A DNA stretch of 64,000 bases from an uncultured Pelagibacteraceae bacterium (GCA_902618695.1 CACNCB010000002.1:40644-104643), one strand, 5' to 3'. Numbered from the stretch's first letter, positions 1-9,338 are shown. The notes: generated from the letters alone by a model not told the origin. Made by a program: numbers and translations.

Positions 1-473
1 ATCATTATTCTGTTGTAAATTTTATCTGCAGATTTTTTTGCTGCTTCAGCGACAATTGGTTTGTAACTTTCACCGTGTATCATAATCTGCCATTTACCTT
101 CTCTTAAGTATCTTCCAGTTTCTTCATTCTTCATCATTGGAAGGCCCCATTCATCAAACATATGAACTGTAGAGTCTACGTGACGTGCCATGTCATAACC
201 TAAATCCTCTCTCACCATTCCCATTAAATCATTTCTTGCGTATCTTACGTGATCTTCTGGTTGGTTTTCGCCCCATTGCATTCCCATGTAGCAATTAATT
301 GCATAAAGTCCTTGAGCAACAGCTCCACTTCTATCTATATTAGCTTTTTCAACACAAATAATTTTCATGTCTCTGCCCCAGTGCCTTGCTTCAAAGGTGG
401 CACCAGTTCCAGCCATACCTCCACCAACAACTAATATATCGCAATCTTCATAATGTGTTTTATGTTTGGCCAT
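1..473 (-). CDS. aprA: Adenylylsulfate (APS) reductase alpha subunit, 5' part (cut by window edge)
   Basis: N-terminal part (about 157 residues) of the FAD-containing subunit that interconverts APS and sulfite plus AMP; the rest lies beyond the left edge. After a short leader the protein shows the FAD-binding Rossmann signature VVGGGMAGTGA, then the flavoprotein stretch with VEKANIDRSGAVAQG, matching AprA. The ATG (complement of 471-473) overlaps the aprB stop in a TAATG junction, so the two subunits are probably translationally coupled. Transcription order is aprM-aprB-aprA. In SAR11-type bacteria this enzyme is usually linked to oxidation or detoxification of sulfite made from organic sulfur; that role is inferred from the family, not from this fragment. 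Confidence 0.93.
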   Translation of the reverse strand, partial: MAKHKTHYEDCDILVVGGGMAGTGATFEARHWGRDMKIICVEKANIDRSGAVAQGLYAINCYMGMQWGENQPEDHVRYARNDLMGMVREDLGYDMARHVDSTVHMFDEWGLPMMKNEETGRYLREGKWQIMIHGESYKPIVAEAAKKSADKIYNRIM

Positions 474-943
474 TAATAGTAAACCCCTTTTTTAAAAGAA
501 TCTTTAGGTATCGATGGAAGTTCTCCATTAATATTTAAACCTTCTGGCTCTGTATATAATCTTTGAGAATTTAACTCACCCTGTTTGATTTTTTCACCAT
601 CTGCAAGTTTTGGAATAAATTTTCCCCATGGTTTAGTTGTTATTGGAGATACAAAATTTTTCTCAGTTCCATTTCTAAACTTAATTTTCCAAGAAATAGT
701 TCCTTTTTCTTCTTCTCTTCTAACTCTCACACTATGACCCATTGGAGCAAAATCAGCATAACCTCTTACATCAATTGCATGATTAGGACACGCTTTAACA
801 CATGAATAACATTCCCAACAAAAGTTTGGTTCAATATTTTTTGCTCGTCTAATATTTTCGTCAATATGCATTATATCTGATGGACAAATATCCACACAAT
901 GACCACATCCATCACATCTAGTCATATAAACAAAAGTTGACAT
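473..943 (-). CDS. aprB: APS reductase beta subunit, 2x[4Fe-4S] ferredoxin
   Basis: 156 residues. Two four-cysteine motifs are visible: C10-C13-C16-C20 and C42-C45-C48-C52, each followed by proline as in bacterial 2[4Fe-4S] ferredoxins. The remaining hundred residues form the C-terminal AprB tail (with the ...PWGKFIPKLADGEKI... stretch) that wraps the alpha subunit. It passes electrons between the AprA flavin and a membrane partner, here presumably the product of the gene just upstream. The stop overlaps the aprA start by one base; 44 bases separate it from aprM. Confidence 0.95.
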   Translation of the reverse strand: MSTFVYMTRCDGCGHCVDICPSDIMHIDENIRRAKNIEPNFCWECYSCVKACPNHAIDVRGYADFAPMGHSVRVRREEEKGTISWKIKFRNGTEKNFVSPITTKPWGKFIPKLADGEKIKQGELNSQRLYTEPEGLNINGELPSIPKDSFKKGVYY

Positions 944-987
944 AATTATTTTTTCTCCTTTATTGTTTTTATCATAATTATTTTCAA

Positions 988-1788
988 TTAATAGTGTTTA
1001 GGTTTCTCTCTTTTTATACCCAATCCAAATTGCTCAGGTGCATCTGCTGGTGGAGGCAAATTGTCTCTTGAGCCATCTGCTTCTGCTAAATTCTTTTGTA
1101 TTGCAGCACCAGGCTTATAAAACATGTGAGCAAATTTTGACCAGTAAACTCCACCAAATAAAACTGAATTTGAAACTATAAATAATACTAAAAATAAATT
1201 TGCATCCCATCTTCCTTCCAAATTTAAACTTTGAAGATATGACCAAATAAATCCTGTTAATGATGTGGCAATCAATGCTAGTACGAATAAATCTGCTTTA
1301 ATAATTCTGTACCAAGGTTGCGCTTCAGAATATACATCAACCCTTAAGAAGAACCAAAACCACGACCCGCCCAAAATAGTCATTAAAGCACCAATGTGCC
1401 AAATTATAGGCCATATAGTTGGAGTTTCAACATTTGCTGAAGAATACCCAAATATCATTACTACAGATCCTACCCAAAAAAGGATAGTTCCATACATACC
1501 AAGAACATGTGCTACTCTCCTTTTTCCTGCACCTAGTTCCGATGTAGTTCCAATGTCGTATGCAATTGTTTTTGAAACCACTGCTATTCTTTCACCAGTT
1601 GATAATTCTTTAGTTGCGTTTTTTTTTGCCTTTTTTGCATTTTCAAAAAAGTACTTAACGTTCTTTTTATGTATCATGTCTAAAAGAGTACCTGTAACAA
1701 TTAATAAAACCATTAACACCACAAAGCCTTGTATAACTATAGATGGAACTGTCTCTGCTAAAACTGAAAAAGGATTAGTCGTGAACAT
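988..1788 (-). CDS. aprM: AprM-type membrane anchor of APS reductase
   Basis: 266-residue integral membrane protein. Hydrophobic segments are visible at about residues 15-35, 95-115, 127-148, 165-185 and 195-215, and a soluble proline-rich C-terminus ends in GIKREKPKHY. It sits first in the operon before aprB and aprA. This order is that of the SAR11/alphaproteobacterial apr clusters, in which AprM replaces the Qmo complex as the presumed quinone-side electron partner. Assignment rests mainly on this context plus topology; no haem ligands were verified. It reads from ATG with a polar 100-base leader upstream. Confidence 0.8.
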   Translation of the reverse strand: MFTTNPFSVLAETVPSIVIQGFVVLMVLLIVTGTLLDMIHKKNVKYFFENAKKAKKNATKELSTGERIAVVSKTIAYDIGTTSELGAGKRRVAHVLGMYGTILFWVGSVVMIFGYSSANVETPTIWPIIWHIGALMTILGGSWFWFFLRVDVYSEAQPWYRIIKADLFVLALIATSLTGFIWSYLQSLNLEGRWDANLFLVLFIVSNSVLFGGVYWSKFAHMFYKPGAAIQKNLAEADGSRDNLPPPADAPEQFGLGIKREKPKHY

Positions 1789-1890
1789 TTTAATACCCTT
1801 AAAGTAATTTTGAATTAATTTAAAGTTTTCTATTCTAGTTATCTGAAGACTTCAACCAAAAGTATTGGTCAATTTGTCTTTAATAATAAC

Positions 1891-2289
1891 TCAGACTTTA
1901 CGTTTGTAGTGTTGTTTATTGGGAATCACTGACCTAACACCACCCTGAGGATTCTCAACATCTCCTTCTCTTCTGGGAATTAAATGAATATGACAATGCA
2001 TTATTGATTGGCCTGCAAATTTTCCTGCATTTGTACCTATATTGAAACCTTTAACACTAGAATCTTGTTTTAAAATTTTTTCTTTAGTTCTTAAAATTAA
2101 ATCATTACATGCCTGAATTTCTTCTTTAGTAAGATCAAAATATGTCTCTACATGTCTTTTAGGAAAGATAAGACTATGGAGTTCTGAAACTGGATAGCTA
2201 TCTGTAGATGAATAAGCCAATTGGTTTTCAAACTGAAGTTCCTCTTTTCTGATTTTACAAAATATACAAGGGTTATTTGGATCTTTCAT
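1891..2289 (-). CDS. HIT-family nucleotide hydrolase/transferase
   Basis: 132 residues, the normal size for a small histidine-triad protein. The histidine triad H98-C-H100-I-H102 followed by LIPRR is clear, with the typical NxGxxAGQSIMHCH lead-in. An N-terminal CxxC (C8, C11) might bind zinc, as in some Hint proteins. HIT enzymes hydrolyse dinucleoside polyphosphates or nucleoside phosphoramidates; the substrate here cannot be told. It lies 2 bases downstream of pabC on the same strand, so it is probably the last gene of the pab operon. Confidence 0.9.
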   Translation of the reverse strand: MKDPNNPCIFCKIRKEELQFENQLAYSSTDSYPVSELHSLIFPKRHVETYFDLTKEEIQACNDLILRTKEKILKQDSSVKGFNIGTNAGKFAGQSIMHCHIHLIPRREGDVENPQGGVRSVIPNKQHYKRKV

Positions 2290-2291
2290 AT

Positions 2292-3035
2292 TTAAACTAG
2301 AGAATTATATATTTTATTTAACTTAGTGAAGCAAACAGTCTTTCTTCTTTTCCATTTAAGTTCGTTTATTTTTGAGACTGATGTTACTCCTTTACCAGAT
2401 CCAATAAGAATTATTTCTTCAAAATCATGAATCGATTTAATGAAAATATCTTTAAAATTAATTTTAATTTTCTTACTTATAAATTTAAGTGTATTTCCAA
2501 AATAACAATTTTTTTTAGGTGAAAAAATCTTTCCATTTTTCACAAAAACTAAATTTGAAGTACCAGTTTCTAAAATTTTATTCATTGCGACTAGAGCAAT
2601 ATCAAATTTTGTTGAGTCAACTTTGCTTAATTTTGCTAATATTTTTTTATAATATAAATTTTTATAATTTGGTTCTACTCTTTTATATCTAAACAATAAA
2701 AGATTAAAATTACTTTTTGGTTTTGGTCTTTTTCTAATTGATACTGATATTAGTTTTTTATTTAAAGCTATACGAAATAAATTATCTGGACCTTTGTATA
2801 GAGTGTTTTTAATAATTAAATCTTTAATAATGCTTTTTAAATTTTTTTTTCTTATTCCATATTTTTTTGTAGATTTTATTAAGTTATCCAAATGTGGTTT
2901 TAAAAGTATTAACTTAGGGGGTTTTCCAACCATTCGCATTGTGGTGAATACACCTCTAGACCCCCAAAGATCATTGAAATTAACTTCTTTAAGATTACTA
3001 AGCTGATAAGATTTTTTTAATAAGAGTGTTGCCAT
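2292..3035 (-). CDS. pabC: Aminodeoxychorismate lyase-like PLP enzyme (class IV aminotransferase fold)
   Basis: 247 residues of the branched-chain aminotransferase / ADC lyase fold. Visible family features are the N-terminal GVFTTMRM segment, the central ALVAMNKILETGTSNLVFVKNGKIFSPK (split here as ETGTSNLVFV plus NGKIFSP) corresponding to the E-x-x-x-N-[IL] PLP region, and a GSGKGVTSVSKI stretch near the C-terminus. It is very lysine-rich. It would release 4-aminobenzoate and pyruvate from aminodeoxychorismate. The called start overlaps pabA by 38 bases, and family alignments normally begin about a dozen residues later, so an internal non-ATG start is possible. Context (pabA and pabB directly upstream) supports the role. 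Confidence 0.8.
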   Translation of the reverse strand: MATLLLKKSYQLSNLKEVNFNDLWGSRGVFTTMRMVGKPPKLILLKPHLDNLIKSTKKYGIRKKNLKSIIKDLIIKNTLYKGPDNLFRIALNKKLISVSIRKRPKPKSNFNLLLFRYKRVEPNYKNLYYKKILAKLSKVDSTKFDIALVAMNKILETGTSNLVFVKNGKIFSPKKNCYFGNTLKFISKKIKINFKDIFIKSIHDFEEIILIGSGKGVTSVSKINELKWKRRKTVCFTKLNKIYNSLV

Positions 3036-3555
3036 TTTCTGTTAAAAAAGATTCTGGATGAAATTGAAATCCATATATTTTATTTTGATTATCCTCAAGG
3101 CCCATTGGTATTTTTGTTTTACTACATCTCATAGTTATTTTAATTGAATTCGATTTAAATGGCTCCATTAATTTTAATGAATGATATCTTCCGACCTTAA
3201 ACTGTTGATTGTTTTTAAAGATTTTACTTTGATTGTTTGTTTTTATTTTAGATTGATAGCCATGATAAATTTTTTTTTGTTGTATGATTTTGCCACCTTC
3301 ATTATATAAAATCATTTGATAGCCAAGGCAAATACCAATAATTTTTTTCTTTCCTTTATATTTTTTGTAAATTTTCGATGTAGTAGGATAATCCTTTGGC
3401 GATCCAGGTCCTGGTGACAGAACGATTACATCACATCTATCAAGAAACCTGTAATTTAACTCATAATAGTTTGAGCAAATTACTTTATCGAATTTTGCAA
3501 ATTGATGAACAACATTCCAAGTAAAAGAGTCTTGATGATCTATAATGTAAATCAT
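2998..3555 (-). CDS. pabA: Aminodeoxychorismate synthase glutamine amidotransferase subunit
   Basis: 185-residue class-I glutamine amidotransferase. The nucleophile is C76 in GICLGYQ and the catalytic pair is H166/E168 in FQFHPESF; the oxyanion motif LSPGPGSP is at 47-53. It feeds ammonia to the chorismate-using subunit encoded upstream (4-base ATGA-type overlap, 3552-3555). In small genomes one such subunit can serve both anthranilate and p-aminobenzoate synthases; here the pabB-pabA-pabC order argues for folate synthesis. Confidence 0.88.
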   Translation of the reverse strand: MIYIIDHQDSFTWNVVHQFAKFDKVICSNYYELNYRFLDRCDVIVLSPGPGSPKDYPTTSKIYKKYKGKKKIIGICLGYQMILYNEGGKIIQQKKIYHGYQSKIKTNNQSKIFKNNQQFKVGRYHSLKLMEPFKSNSIKITMRCSKTKIPMGLEDNQNKIYGFQFHPESFLTENGNTLIKKILSA

Positions 3556-4766
3556 TTAAATAACTCCAATAAAGATTTTGCTTTAATATAATTTTCATTA
3601 AATTCTTTCTTTGGTGAACTATCTAATACTACTCCGGATGCTGCTGAGATTTCTGATTGATTTTTATAATTTAATATAGATCTAATAATTATATTAAATT
3701 TCATATCTTGATTAAATTTAATAAATCCAAAACTCCCAGTAAAAATATTTCTACTTTCTTTTTCTTGATTGTTTAAAAGTTCTAAAGTTCTTATTTTAGG
3801 GCAACCAATTACAGATCCTCCCGGCATCATTGCCTTAATGATATCAATTAATTTTGTGTCTTTATTTAATATTCCACCAATTGAAGTAACATAATGAAAG
3901 AGATGCTTGTATTCCTCTACATATTTTTTTTTGAGTATTTTGACACTTCCAGGTTTACAAATTTTAGATAAATCGCTTCTTTCCATATCAACTATCATGT
4001 TGTGTTCTTTGGTTTCTTTCTCGTTATTTTTAAAATATTTTAGAGCTATATTTTTATTGGATAATAATTTTTTCTTAAAAGTTCCAGCTATAGGTTTAGT
4101 AATTATTTTGTTTTTTTTCTTATCAATTAATGTTTCAGGAGAGCAACTAACAATAGAGTAATCCTTATCTTTTATCATAAATGATTCTGGGGACGAATTA
4201 ACACGCATTAATTTCCAAAAAAAATTAACAGGATTAATTAATGATTTATTCTTATATTTTGTGCAAATTTTAATTTGATATGTCTCACCTTCTCTTATTT
4301 TTTTTGAGAATAATTCAAATATTTTTTTATATTTTGCATAAGAAATATTAATCTTAAAAGGGCTTAGTATTTGAGTTTTGTTAAATTGATAATTGAATTG
4401 ATGTTTTTTTATATTGGATATAACTTTAATATCTTTTCTAATTTTAATTATAGTCTCAGGTTTATAAAATATTCCTTTATAAAAATTTATTCTTTTTTTA
4501 TTTTTTAAATTAATACCTATTAAATTACATAAAATTTCATAACCAAAAAAACCAAGATACAAATCTGTTTCTTTTTTATATTTTTTTTTATCTATCGAAT
4601 TAAGAAATTTATGAATATTTTTTTTTGTTAGAATAATTTTTTTAGAAAAATCGGTGTAAATATTGTACCCATCATCTACTTTATAAATTATTAAAGGTTT
4701 ATCTGATTGATACAGATCCTCTAAATATAGATTAAATTTAAACTTATGCTGTCTGAGTTCTTTCAA
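3552..4766 (-). CDS. pabB: Chorismate-binding aminodeoxychorismate synthase component I (PabB/TrpE family)
   Basis: 404 residues with the full chorismate-binding domain: EGETYQIKIC (159-168), PIAGT (225-229), EHNMIVDMERSDL (254-266), GSVIGCPK and a final AASGVVLDS segment. It aminates chorismate using ammonia from PabA. Notably the position that carries a catalytic lysine in Escherichia coli PabB (PIKGT) is alanine here (A227), as in anthranilate synthase, so product specificity is not certain from sequence alone. The immediate neighbours pabA and pabC favour aminodeoxychorismate. The start overlaps the end of the upstream MFS gene by 23 bases. Confidence 0.82.
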   Translation of the reverse strand: MKELRQHKFKFNLYLEDLYQSDKPLIIYKVDDGYNIYTDFSKKIILTKKNIHKFLNSIDKKKYKKETDLYLGFFGYEILCNLIGINLKNKKRINFYKGIFYKPETIIKIRKDIKVISNIKKHQFNYQFNKTQILSPFKINISYAKYKKIFELFSKKIREGETYQIKICTKYKNKSLINPVNFFWKLMRVNSSPESFMIKDKDYSIVSCSPETLIDKKKNKIITKPIAGTFKKKLLSNKNIALKYFKNNEKETKEHNMIVDMERSDLSKICKPGSVKILKKKYVEEYKHLFHYVTSIGGILNKDTKLIDIIKAMMPGGSVIGCPKIRTLELLNNQEKESRNIFTGSFGFIKFNQDMKFNIIIRSILNYKNQSEISAASGVVLDSSPKKEFNENYIKAKSLLELFK

Positions 4767-5964
4767 TTGCTTTCTCTATAATAGGTAAATGTATCAGACC
4801 TGCAAATAATGATAATGCGATAGATCCGTACCAAGCATAGTCAAAATTTCCGTTTAATTCATAAAATACACCACCTAGATATGCTCCTAGGAAAGAACCA
4901 ATTTGATGGCTTACAAAAACTATTCCATATAAAAGTCCAACATATTTTGTACCAAATATGTGCGCAACAATTCCATTTGTTGGAGGAACTGTGGATAGCC
5001 ATAAAAAACCAAAAGTAACTCCAAAAACTACTGAATTAAATATACTTGGCGGTAAGAAAATAAAATAAATTATAGAAACTCCTCTTAATAAATAAATGGC
5101 ACTTAAAATTTTTTTCTTACTATACCTTGTTGCTAAATAACCGCTGGTAATCGTACCGGCCATATTAAATACACCAATCAAAGCTAAAACCATTGCAGGT
5201 GTCCAGTCAGGCAAACCTTTATCTGCCATATAAGTAGGAATATGTGTTGCTACTAAAGCAATATGCCAACCACAAACAAAAAAACCTAAAGTGAGATAAA
5301 TAAAACTTTTGTTTGCAAATGCCTCTTTTAGAGCCTCTCTTGCTGTTTGATTATTATCTTGATTAACTCCTACAGGTATTTTTGGAGTACTAACAAACAA
5401 AGCTACCAACAATCCTAATCCTAAAAGAAGAGAAAAATACAAAAGAGTATTTTCCCAGCCTGTTTCAACTAAGGAATATCTTACAAGTAAAGGTGATACA
5501 AAATATCCAAATGAACCTGCGCATGTAACAATTCCTGTTGCAATAGTTCTATTAGATGCTGGAAAATGTTTAGCTACTACTGATACTGGGATACCTATTG
5601 CAGTGGAGCCTAAGCCTATTCCAATCATCACTCCTATAGTTAAAGTAAAATAACCTCCCATATTATAGCCAGAATAAAAAAGCAAAACTCCAATTAAATA
5701 AAAAGCAAAGCCAATAAATATTGCAACCGCTCCTCCGTATTTATCAGTAATTACACCAAACAACGGACTGAATACTCCCCAAAGTAATAACTGCAATCCC
5801 ATAACAAAACCAAAATGAGAAATGGAAATATCTAAATCTGTATTAAAATCAAAATAAAATAATCCAAATGTCTGTCTTATTCCTAGAGAAATTATTACGA
5901 CAATAGATGCAGCAATTAATGTAATAAGTGCTCTTTTGCTAATAGTAAAACTTTCTGAACTCAT
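4744..5964 (-). CDS. MFS transporter, 12-TM
   Basis: 406 residues made of about a dozen hydrophobic segments in two halves joined by a polar loop near residues 190-215. The MFS loop 2-3 signature is recognisable as GVITDKYGG (about 75-83) and its pseudo-repeat as YLATRYSKKK near residue 275. The composition resembles the oxalate/formate or monocarboxylate antiporter-like branch, but no substrate can be assigned. It overlaps pabB at its 3' end and metC at its 5' end (4 bases), so it is embedded in one operon running metC-MFS-pabB-pabA-pabC-HIT. Confidence 0.85.
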   Translation of the reverse strand: MSSESFTISKRALITLIAASIVVIISLGIRQTFGLFYFDFNTDLDISISHFGFVMGLQLLLWGVFSPLFGVITDKYGGAVAIFIGFAFYLIGVLLFYSGYNMGGYFTLTIGVMIGIGLGSTAIGIPVSVVAKHFPASNRTIATGIVTCAGSFGYFVSPLLVRYSLVETGWENTLLYFSLLLGLGLLVALFVSTPKIPVGVNQDNNQTAREALKEAFANKSFIYLTLGFFVCGWHIALVATHIPTYMADKGLPDWTPAMVLALIGVFNMAGTITSGYLATRYSKKKILSAIYLLRGVSIIYFIFLPPSIFNSVVFGVTFGFLWLSTVPPTNGIVAHIFGTKYVGLLYGIVFVSHQIGSFLGAYLGGVFYELNGNFDYAWYGSIALSLFAGLIHLPIIEKAIERTQTA

Positions 5965-7139
5965 TTTATAAATTTTAACGCTTGTTTTATATCATTTATT
6001 ATGTCTTTAGGATCTTCAAGTCCAATATGCATCCTTATTATATGTTCATCCTTATTTATATATGTAAATTGTCTCTTACCTAGTGCTTGGTGTGTTTGAT
6101 AAAGAGCTAAGCTTTCAAAACCTCCCCAACTAAACCCATATCCAAAAAGTTTTAACGAATTTACGAATTTTAACACTGAGTTTTTATTTTTTGATTTTAT
6201 TTTAAATCCTAATAAACCTGAAGCTCCAGAATAATATTTTTTCCATAATTTATAATTTTGACTACCTTTCTTATATGGATAAAAAACTTTAATTATTTTT
6301 TTTTGTTTTGATAAAAACTTTGAAACTTCTAAAGCATTTTCCTGATGTTTGTCTAATCTTACATCTAAAGTTCTTATTCCTCTAAGAATCAAATATGCGT
6401 CATCTGGACCTAATCTTAGTCCTGAAACCTTGCTTGTTTGTTCAACCAATTTAAAAACTCTTTTACTTATAGCTAAACTGCCACCCATTACATCTGAATG
6501 ACCAGAATAATATTTTGTTGCAGAAACAATTGACATATCAAAACCTAACTTTATTGGTTTTAAAAAATAAGGTGTTCCCCAAGTATTATCTATGGCTGTA
6601 TAAATTTTATTTTTTTTTGCTAATGCAACTATTTTAGATAAATCTTGAAATTCAAAAGTGTTACTTCCAGGATTTTCAACAAAAATAAGTTTTGTTTTTT
6701 TTGTAATCTTGCTTTTCAGATCATTAAAGTCGTTTGGGTTATAAAATATAGCTCTAATATTAAATTTTTTAAGGTAAGTTTCTGTTAAAAGTCTTGATGG
6801 CGAGTAAACTGAGTCTGTAACAAGTATTTCATCATCGGGTTTCACTACGCTTAACACTCCAAGAAATATTGCTCCAAAACCAGTAGGAGTTAGGTAAACC
6901 TTATAACATTCTTCAATTTTTCTTAAAATTTGTTGTAAAGCATATGTTGTGGATGTTCCCTGCCGGCCATAATCAAAATTTCCACTTACTGGATCTTTTA
7001 AATATTTATTTTGTTTTTTTTTTATATCCTGCATAGATTTAAAAATAATAGTAGAAGCTCTAACAACAGGAGGGTTTACTGACTGATTATGAAAATCTTT
7101 AGCTGTATGCTTGAGAAATGTCTTAAAAGAATTGCTCAT
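5961..7139 (-). CDS. metC: Cystathionine beta-lyase, PLP-dependent
   Basis: 392 residues of the Cys/Met metabolism PLP family. The Schiff-base lysine is K209 in SATKYYSGHSDVMGG; YGRQGTSTT (57-65) and the VENPGSNTFE segment are the phosphate- and substrate-binding regions. The S-A-T-K-Y-x-x-G-H-S-D motif and the GRxGTxT motif are those of the bacterial MetC branch rather than of MetB. It would cleave cystathionine to homocysteine, pyruvate and ammonia. First gene of a leftward operon; about 75 bases separate it from the divergent small basic ORF. Confidence 0.87.
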   Translation of the reverse strand: MSNSFKTFLKHTAKDFHNQSVNPPVVRASTIIFKSMQDIKKKQNKYLKDPVSGNFDYGRQGTSTTYALQQILRKIEECYKVYLTPTGFGAIFLGVLSVVKPDDEILVTDSVYSPSRLLTETYLKKFNIRAIFYNPNDFNDLKSKITKKTKLIFVENPGSNTFEFQDLSKIVALAKKNKIYTAIDNTWGTPYFLKPIKLGFDMSIVSATKYYSGHSDVMGGSLAISKRVFKLVEQTSKVSGLRLGPDDAYLILRGIRTLDVRLDKHQENALEVSKFLSKQKKIIKVFYPYKKGSQNYKLWKKYYSGASGLLGFKIKSKNKNSVLKFVNSLKLFGYGFSWGGFESLALYQTHQALGKRQFTYINKDEHIIRMHIGLEDPKDIINDIKQALKFIK

Positions 7140-7214
7140 AATTAAATTTGATATGTTGAAAAGACAATGCTATATCCGACCAATAATTTCAATTAAATTA
7201 TAAGAAGGAAAAAA

Positions 7215-7298
7215 ATGGGTTATCCAAAAAAACATAGAGGTCGAAGAAAACAAGGTTCAAAAAAAAGAAGAGCTAAGAGAAAAAATAAGAAAAAGTAG
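7215..7298 (+). CDS. 27-residue highly basic microprotein
   Basis: ATG at 7215-7217 to TAG at 7296-7298, preceded by a good ribosome-binding site (AAGAAGGA at 7202-7209). It starts MGYPKKHRGRRK and ends KRKNKKK; 18 of 27 residues are Lys, Arg or His and there is no acidic residue. The length, MG start and KKK end recall the tiny ribosomal protein bTHX, and the composition recalls mS38/COX24-like tails, but no convincing homology can be read by eye. It lies 6 bases before the next rightward gene, so the two are probably cotranscribed. A nucleic-acid or ribosome-binding role is inference. Confidence 0.6.
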   Translation: MGYPKKHRGRRKQGSKKRRAKRKNKKK

Positions 7299-7304
7299 CC
7301 TCTA

Positions 7305-8009
7305 ATGGAGCAAATTCAAAAAGCAAAATCCATTAGTATTTGGATTTTTATAATTCCTTTTGTAGCTGTTAATACGTGTTTAATAATAACAACACAATTA
7401 CATTTTCTTATAGATGCACCTTACAGAATTTTTTCAACTTTTCCTTATTTGGATGGAGGTGTTTCAATAAGTAGAACAGCTAGATATTTTCCAACTTATT
7501 TAATTTTTAAACCTGCTATGTTTTTAACTACTTATCTTTTAATAAAATATTGGATTTATAGTGCAAATATAGTTAATCATTTCGAGGAAAATCATAAGTA
7601 TAAAAAAAAAATTTTATTTTTTGGTATAGCCTCTGCCATTGCATTAACAATACACGCTATATTTTTGGGGATAAAATTTGATAACGATCTATATAAATTG
7701 TTTAGACGTGTAATAATGTTGTCTTTCATAGTTTTTGAAATTGTTGCTCAAACATATTTAGTTATAACGCTATACTCATTTAGACAAAAATTAGAAAATT
7801 ACATAAATAATATTTTTCTCAAATTTAAAATAATTCTAGTTTCTACATTAATTATTGTGGCATTGATAAGTATTCCAATAATTAGTTTACCAGGTGATGA
7901 AATATTTGGATTTAATCTTAAATTCTTAAAGCATGCTCTTGAGTGGGACTATTTTATTGGTGTCATTTCTTTTTATTTATTAACTTTTTATATGTGGAAG
8001 AAAAGTTAA
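7305..8009 (+). CDS. Membrane protein, possibly FRAG1/DRAM/Sfk1-like
   Basis: 234 residues with about six hydrophobic segments (roughly 10-30, 68-85, 103-122, 136-158, 173-193, 215-231). The first periplasmic loop contains [25 protein letters not shown] sequence (given here in part as [12 protein letters not shown]), reminiscent of the P-x-ISD...P loop in Frag1/DRAM/Sfk1 proteins, but this is a weak match. Function unknown. Its TAA stop shares the palindrome TTAA (8006-8009) with the stop of the convergent mnmA. Confidence 0.7.
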   Translation: MEQIQKAKSISIWIFIIPFVAVNTCLIITTQLHFLIDAPYRIFSTFPYLDGGVSISRTARYFPTYLIFKPAMFLTTYLLIKYWIYSANIVNHFEENHKYKKKILFFGIASAIALTIHAIFLGIKFDNDLYKLFRRVIMLSFIVFEIVAQTYLVITLYSFRQKLENYINNIFLKFKIILVSTLIIVALISIPIISLPGDEIFGFNLKFLKHALEWDYFIGVISFYLLTFYMWKKS

Positions 8010-9124
8010 TTTGATATCCAACCACCACCAAGCACTTTATAGCCAAACTGATCTTTACAATAAAAGACACATGCTTGACCAGGTGAAATACCATCTTCTG
8101 GAAATACTAAATTAACTTTAGCATTATCTTTATCTATAAGATCAACTTTTGCCTCCAATAAGTTTCCAGTAGATCTAACTTTAACAAATAGATTTTGGTT
8201 TAAATCCTCTTTGCTGGTTAATAAATTTATTTGCTTTAAAGAAATTATTTTTTTTCCAAGTTTTTCTTTGGGTCCAACAATTATTTCATTTTGATCTGAA
8301 TTGATCTTTAATACATAAAGAGGTTCTTTATCTGAAACTTTAATGCCTTTACGTTGTCCAATTGTAAAATTAATAATTCCATCATGAACACCAATTACAT
8401 CCCCGTCTAAATTTTTTATATTTCCTTTCTGAAAGGAGTCTGGTCTAAATTTTTGGATTACAGAAGCATAATCTCCGTTAGGAACAAAACAAATGTCCTG
8501 ACTATCAGGTTTATCAGCAACGTTTAAATCTAGATTTTTTGCAATTTCTCTAGTTTTGTCTTTTAACATTCCACCTAATGGAAATCTTAAATAATCTAAT
8601 TGTTCTCTAGTTGTATTGAATAAAAAATAACTTTGGTCCCTATTTTCATCTATTGCTCTATACATATTTGTAGTTTTGTTTTCTGTGATACTTTTTACAT
8701 AGTGTCCTGTAACCAAAGCATCAGCTTTTAGCTCTTTTGATACTTCAAATAAATCTTTAAATTTTACAGTTTGATTACACTGAACACATGGAATTGGTGT
8801 TTCACCTTTTAAATAACTCTCAACAAAATTATCAATAACGCCTTGCTTAAACTTATCTTGGTAATATAAAATTTTATGCTCTATACCTAACTTATGTGCA
8901 ACACGTTTAGCGTCCATTATATCTTGACCTGAACAACATTGTTTTGATGCAGCTACTTCTTTGCCATCATCATAAAGTTTTAAAGTTATTCCAATTACAT
9001 TATAACCCTCTTTTTTCATGATACCTGCTACAGTGGAAGAATCTACTCCACCCGACATTGCAACAACTACAGTAGTATCTGAAGGTTTTTTATCAATGCC
9101 AATAGAATTTAAATCTTTATTCAT
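8006..9124 (-). CDS. mnmA: tRNA-specific 2-thiouridylase
   Basis: 372 residues, normal for MnmA. The PP-loop ATP-pyrophosphatase motif SGGVDSS is at 24-30. The catalytic cysteines appear as C116 in VQCN (with an extra C113) and C212 in [14 protein letters not shown]-terminal beta-barrel with GQRKGI and SPGQACVFY completes the family pattern. It adds sulfur at C2 of the wobble uridine of tRNA-Lys, -Glu and -Gln in the cytoplasm. Single-gene unit; divergent from the DUF3553 gene by 41 bases. Confidence 0.95.
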   Translation of the reverse strand: MNKDLNSIGIDKKPSDTTVVVAMSGGVDSSTVAGIMKKEGYNVIGITLKLYDDGKEVAASKQCCSGQDIMDAKRVAHKLGIEHKILYYQDKFKQGVIDNFVESYLKGETPIPCVQCNQTVKFKDLFEVSKELKADALVTGHYVKSITENKTTNMYRAIDENRDQSYFLFNTTREQLDYLRFPLGGMLKDKTREIAKNLDLNVADKPDSQDICFVPNGDYASVIQKFRPDSFQKGNIKNLDGDVIGVHDGIINFTIGQRKGIKVSDKEPLYVLKINSDQNEIIVGPKEKLGKKIISLKQINLLTSKEDLNQNLFVKVRSTGNLLEAKVDLIDKDNAKVNLVFPEDGISPGQACVFYCKDQFGYKVLGGGWISN

Positions 9125-9165
9125 AAGGTGGTATTTATACTTATTTACAATATAAATTAAATTAA

Positions 9166-9336
9166 ATGATTTTAGATTATGAACCAGGTGACAAAGTCAC
9201 AAATCCTCAAAAAAAAGAATGGGGAATTGGGCAAGTTCAATCTATAATTAACGATAAAGTTACAGTTAATTTTGAAAATGCTGGAAAAAAAGTGATTAAT
9301 GCAAAAAATATAGAATTAAAAAAACTTGGAAAATAA
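9166..9336 (+). CDS. DUF3553 small protein
   Basis: 56 residues: begins [20 protein letters not shown], with GIGQVQSI and [10 protein letters not shown] motifs of the alphaproteobacterial DUF3553 family, a small SH3-like beta-barrel related to domains in UvrD-type and CarD-like proteins. The ATG at 9166 follows an AT-rich leader. Only two bases separate its stop from the GTG start of cysQ, so they form an operon. Molecular role unknown; nucleic-acid interaction is a guess from the fold. Confidence 0.8.
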   Translation: MILDYEPGDKVTNPQKKEWGIGQVQSIINDKVTVNFENAGKKVINAKNIELKKLGK

Positions 9337-9338
9337 AA

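Noticed and set aside
1265..1807. 180-codon open frame antisense to aprM
   Set aside because: Lies wholly over the well-supported membrane protein gene, with a composition that mirrors it; shadow frame.
1789..1890. Sigma70-like promoter for the apr operon (TTGAAG, 17 bases, TAGAAA on the minus strand)
   Set aside because: The match is weak and similar strings are frequent in this AT-rich sequence; not listed as a feature.
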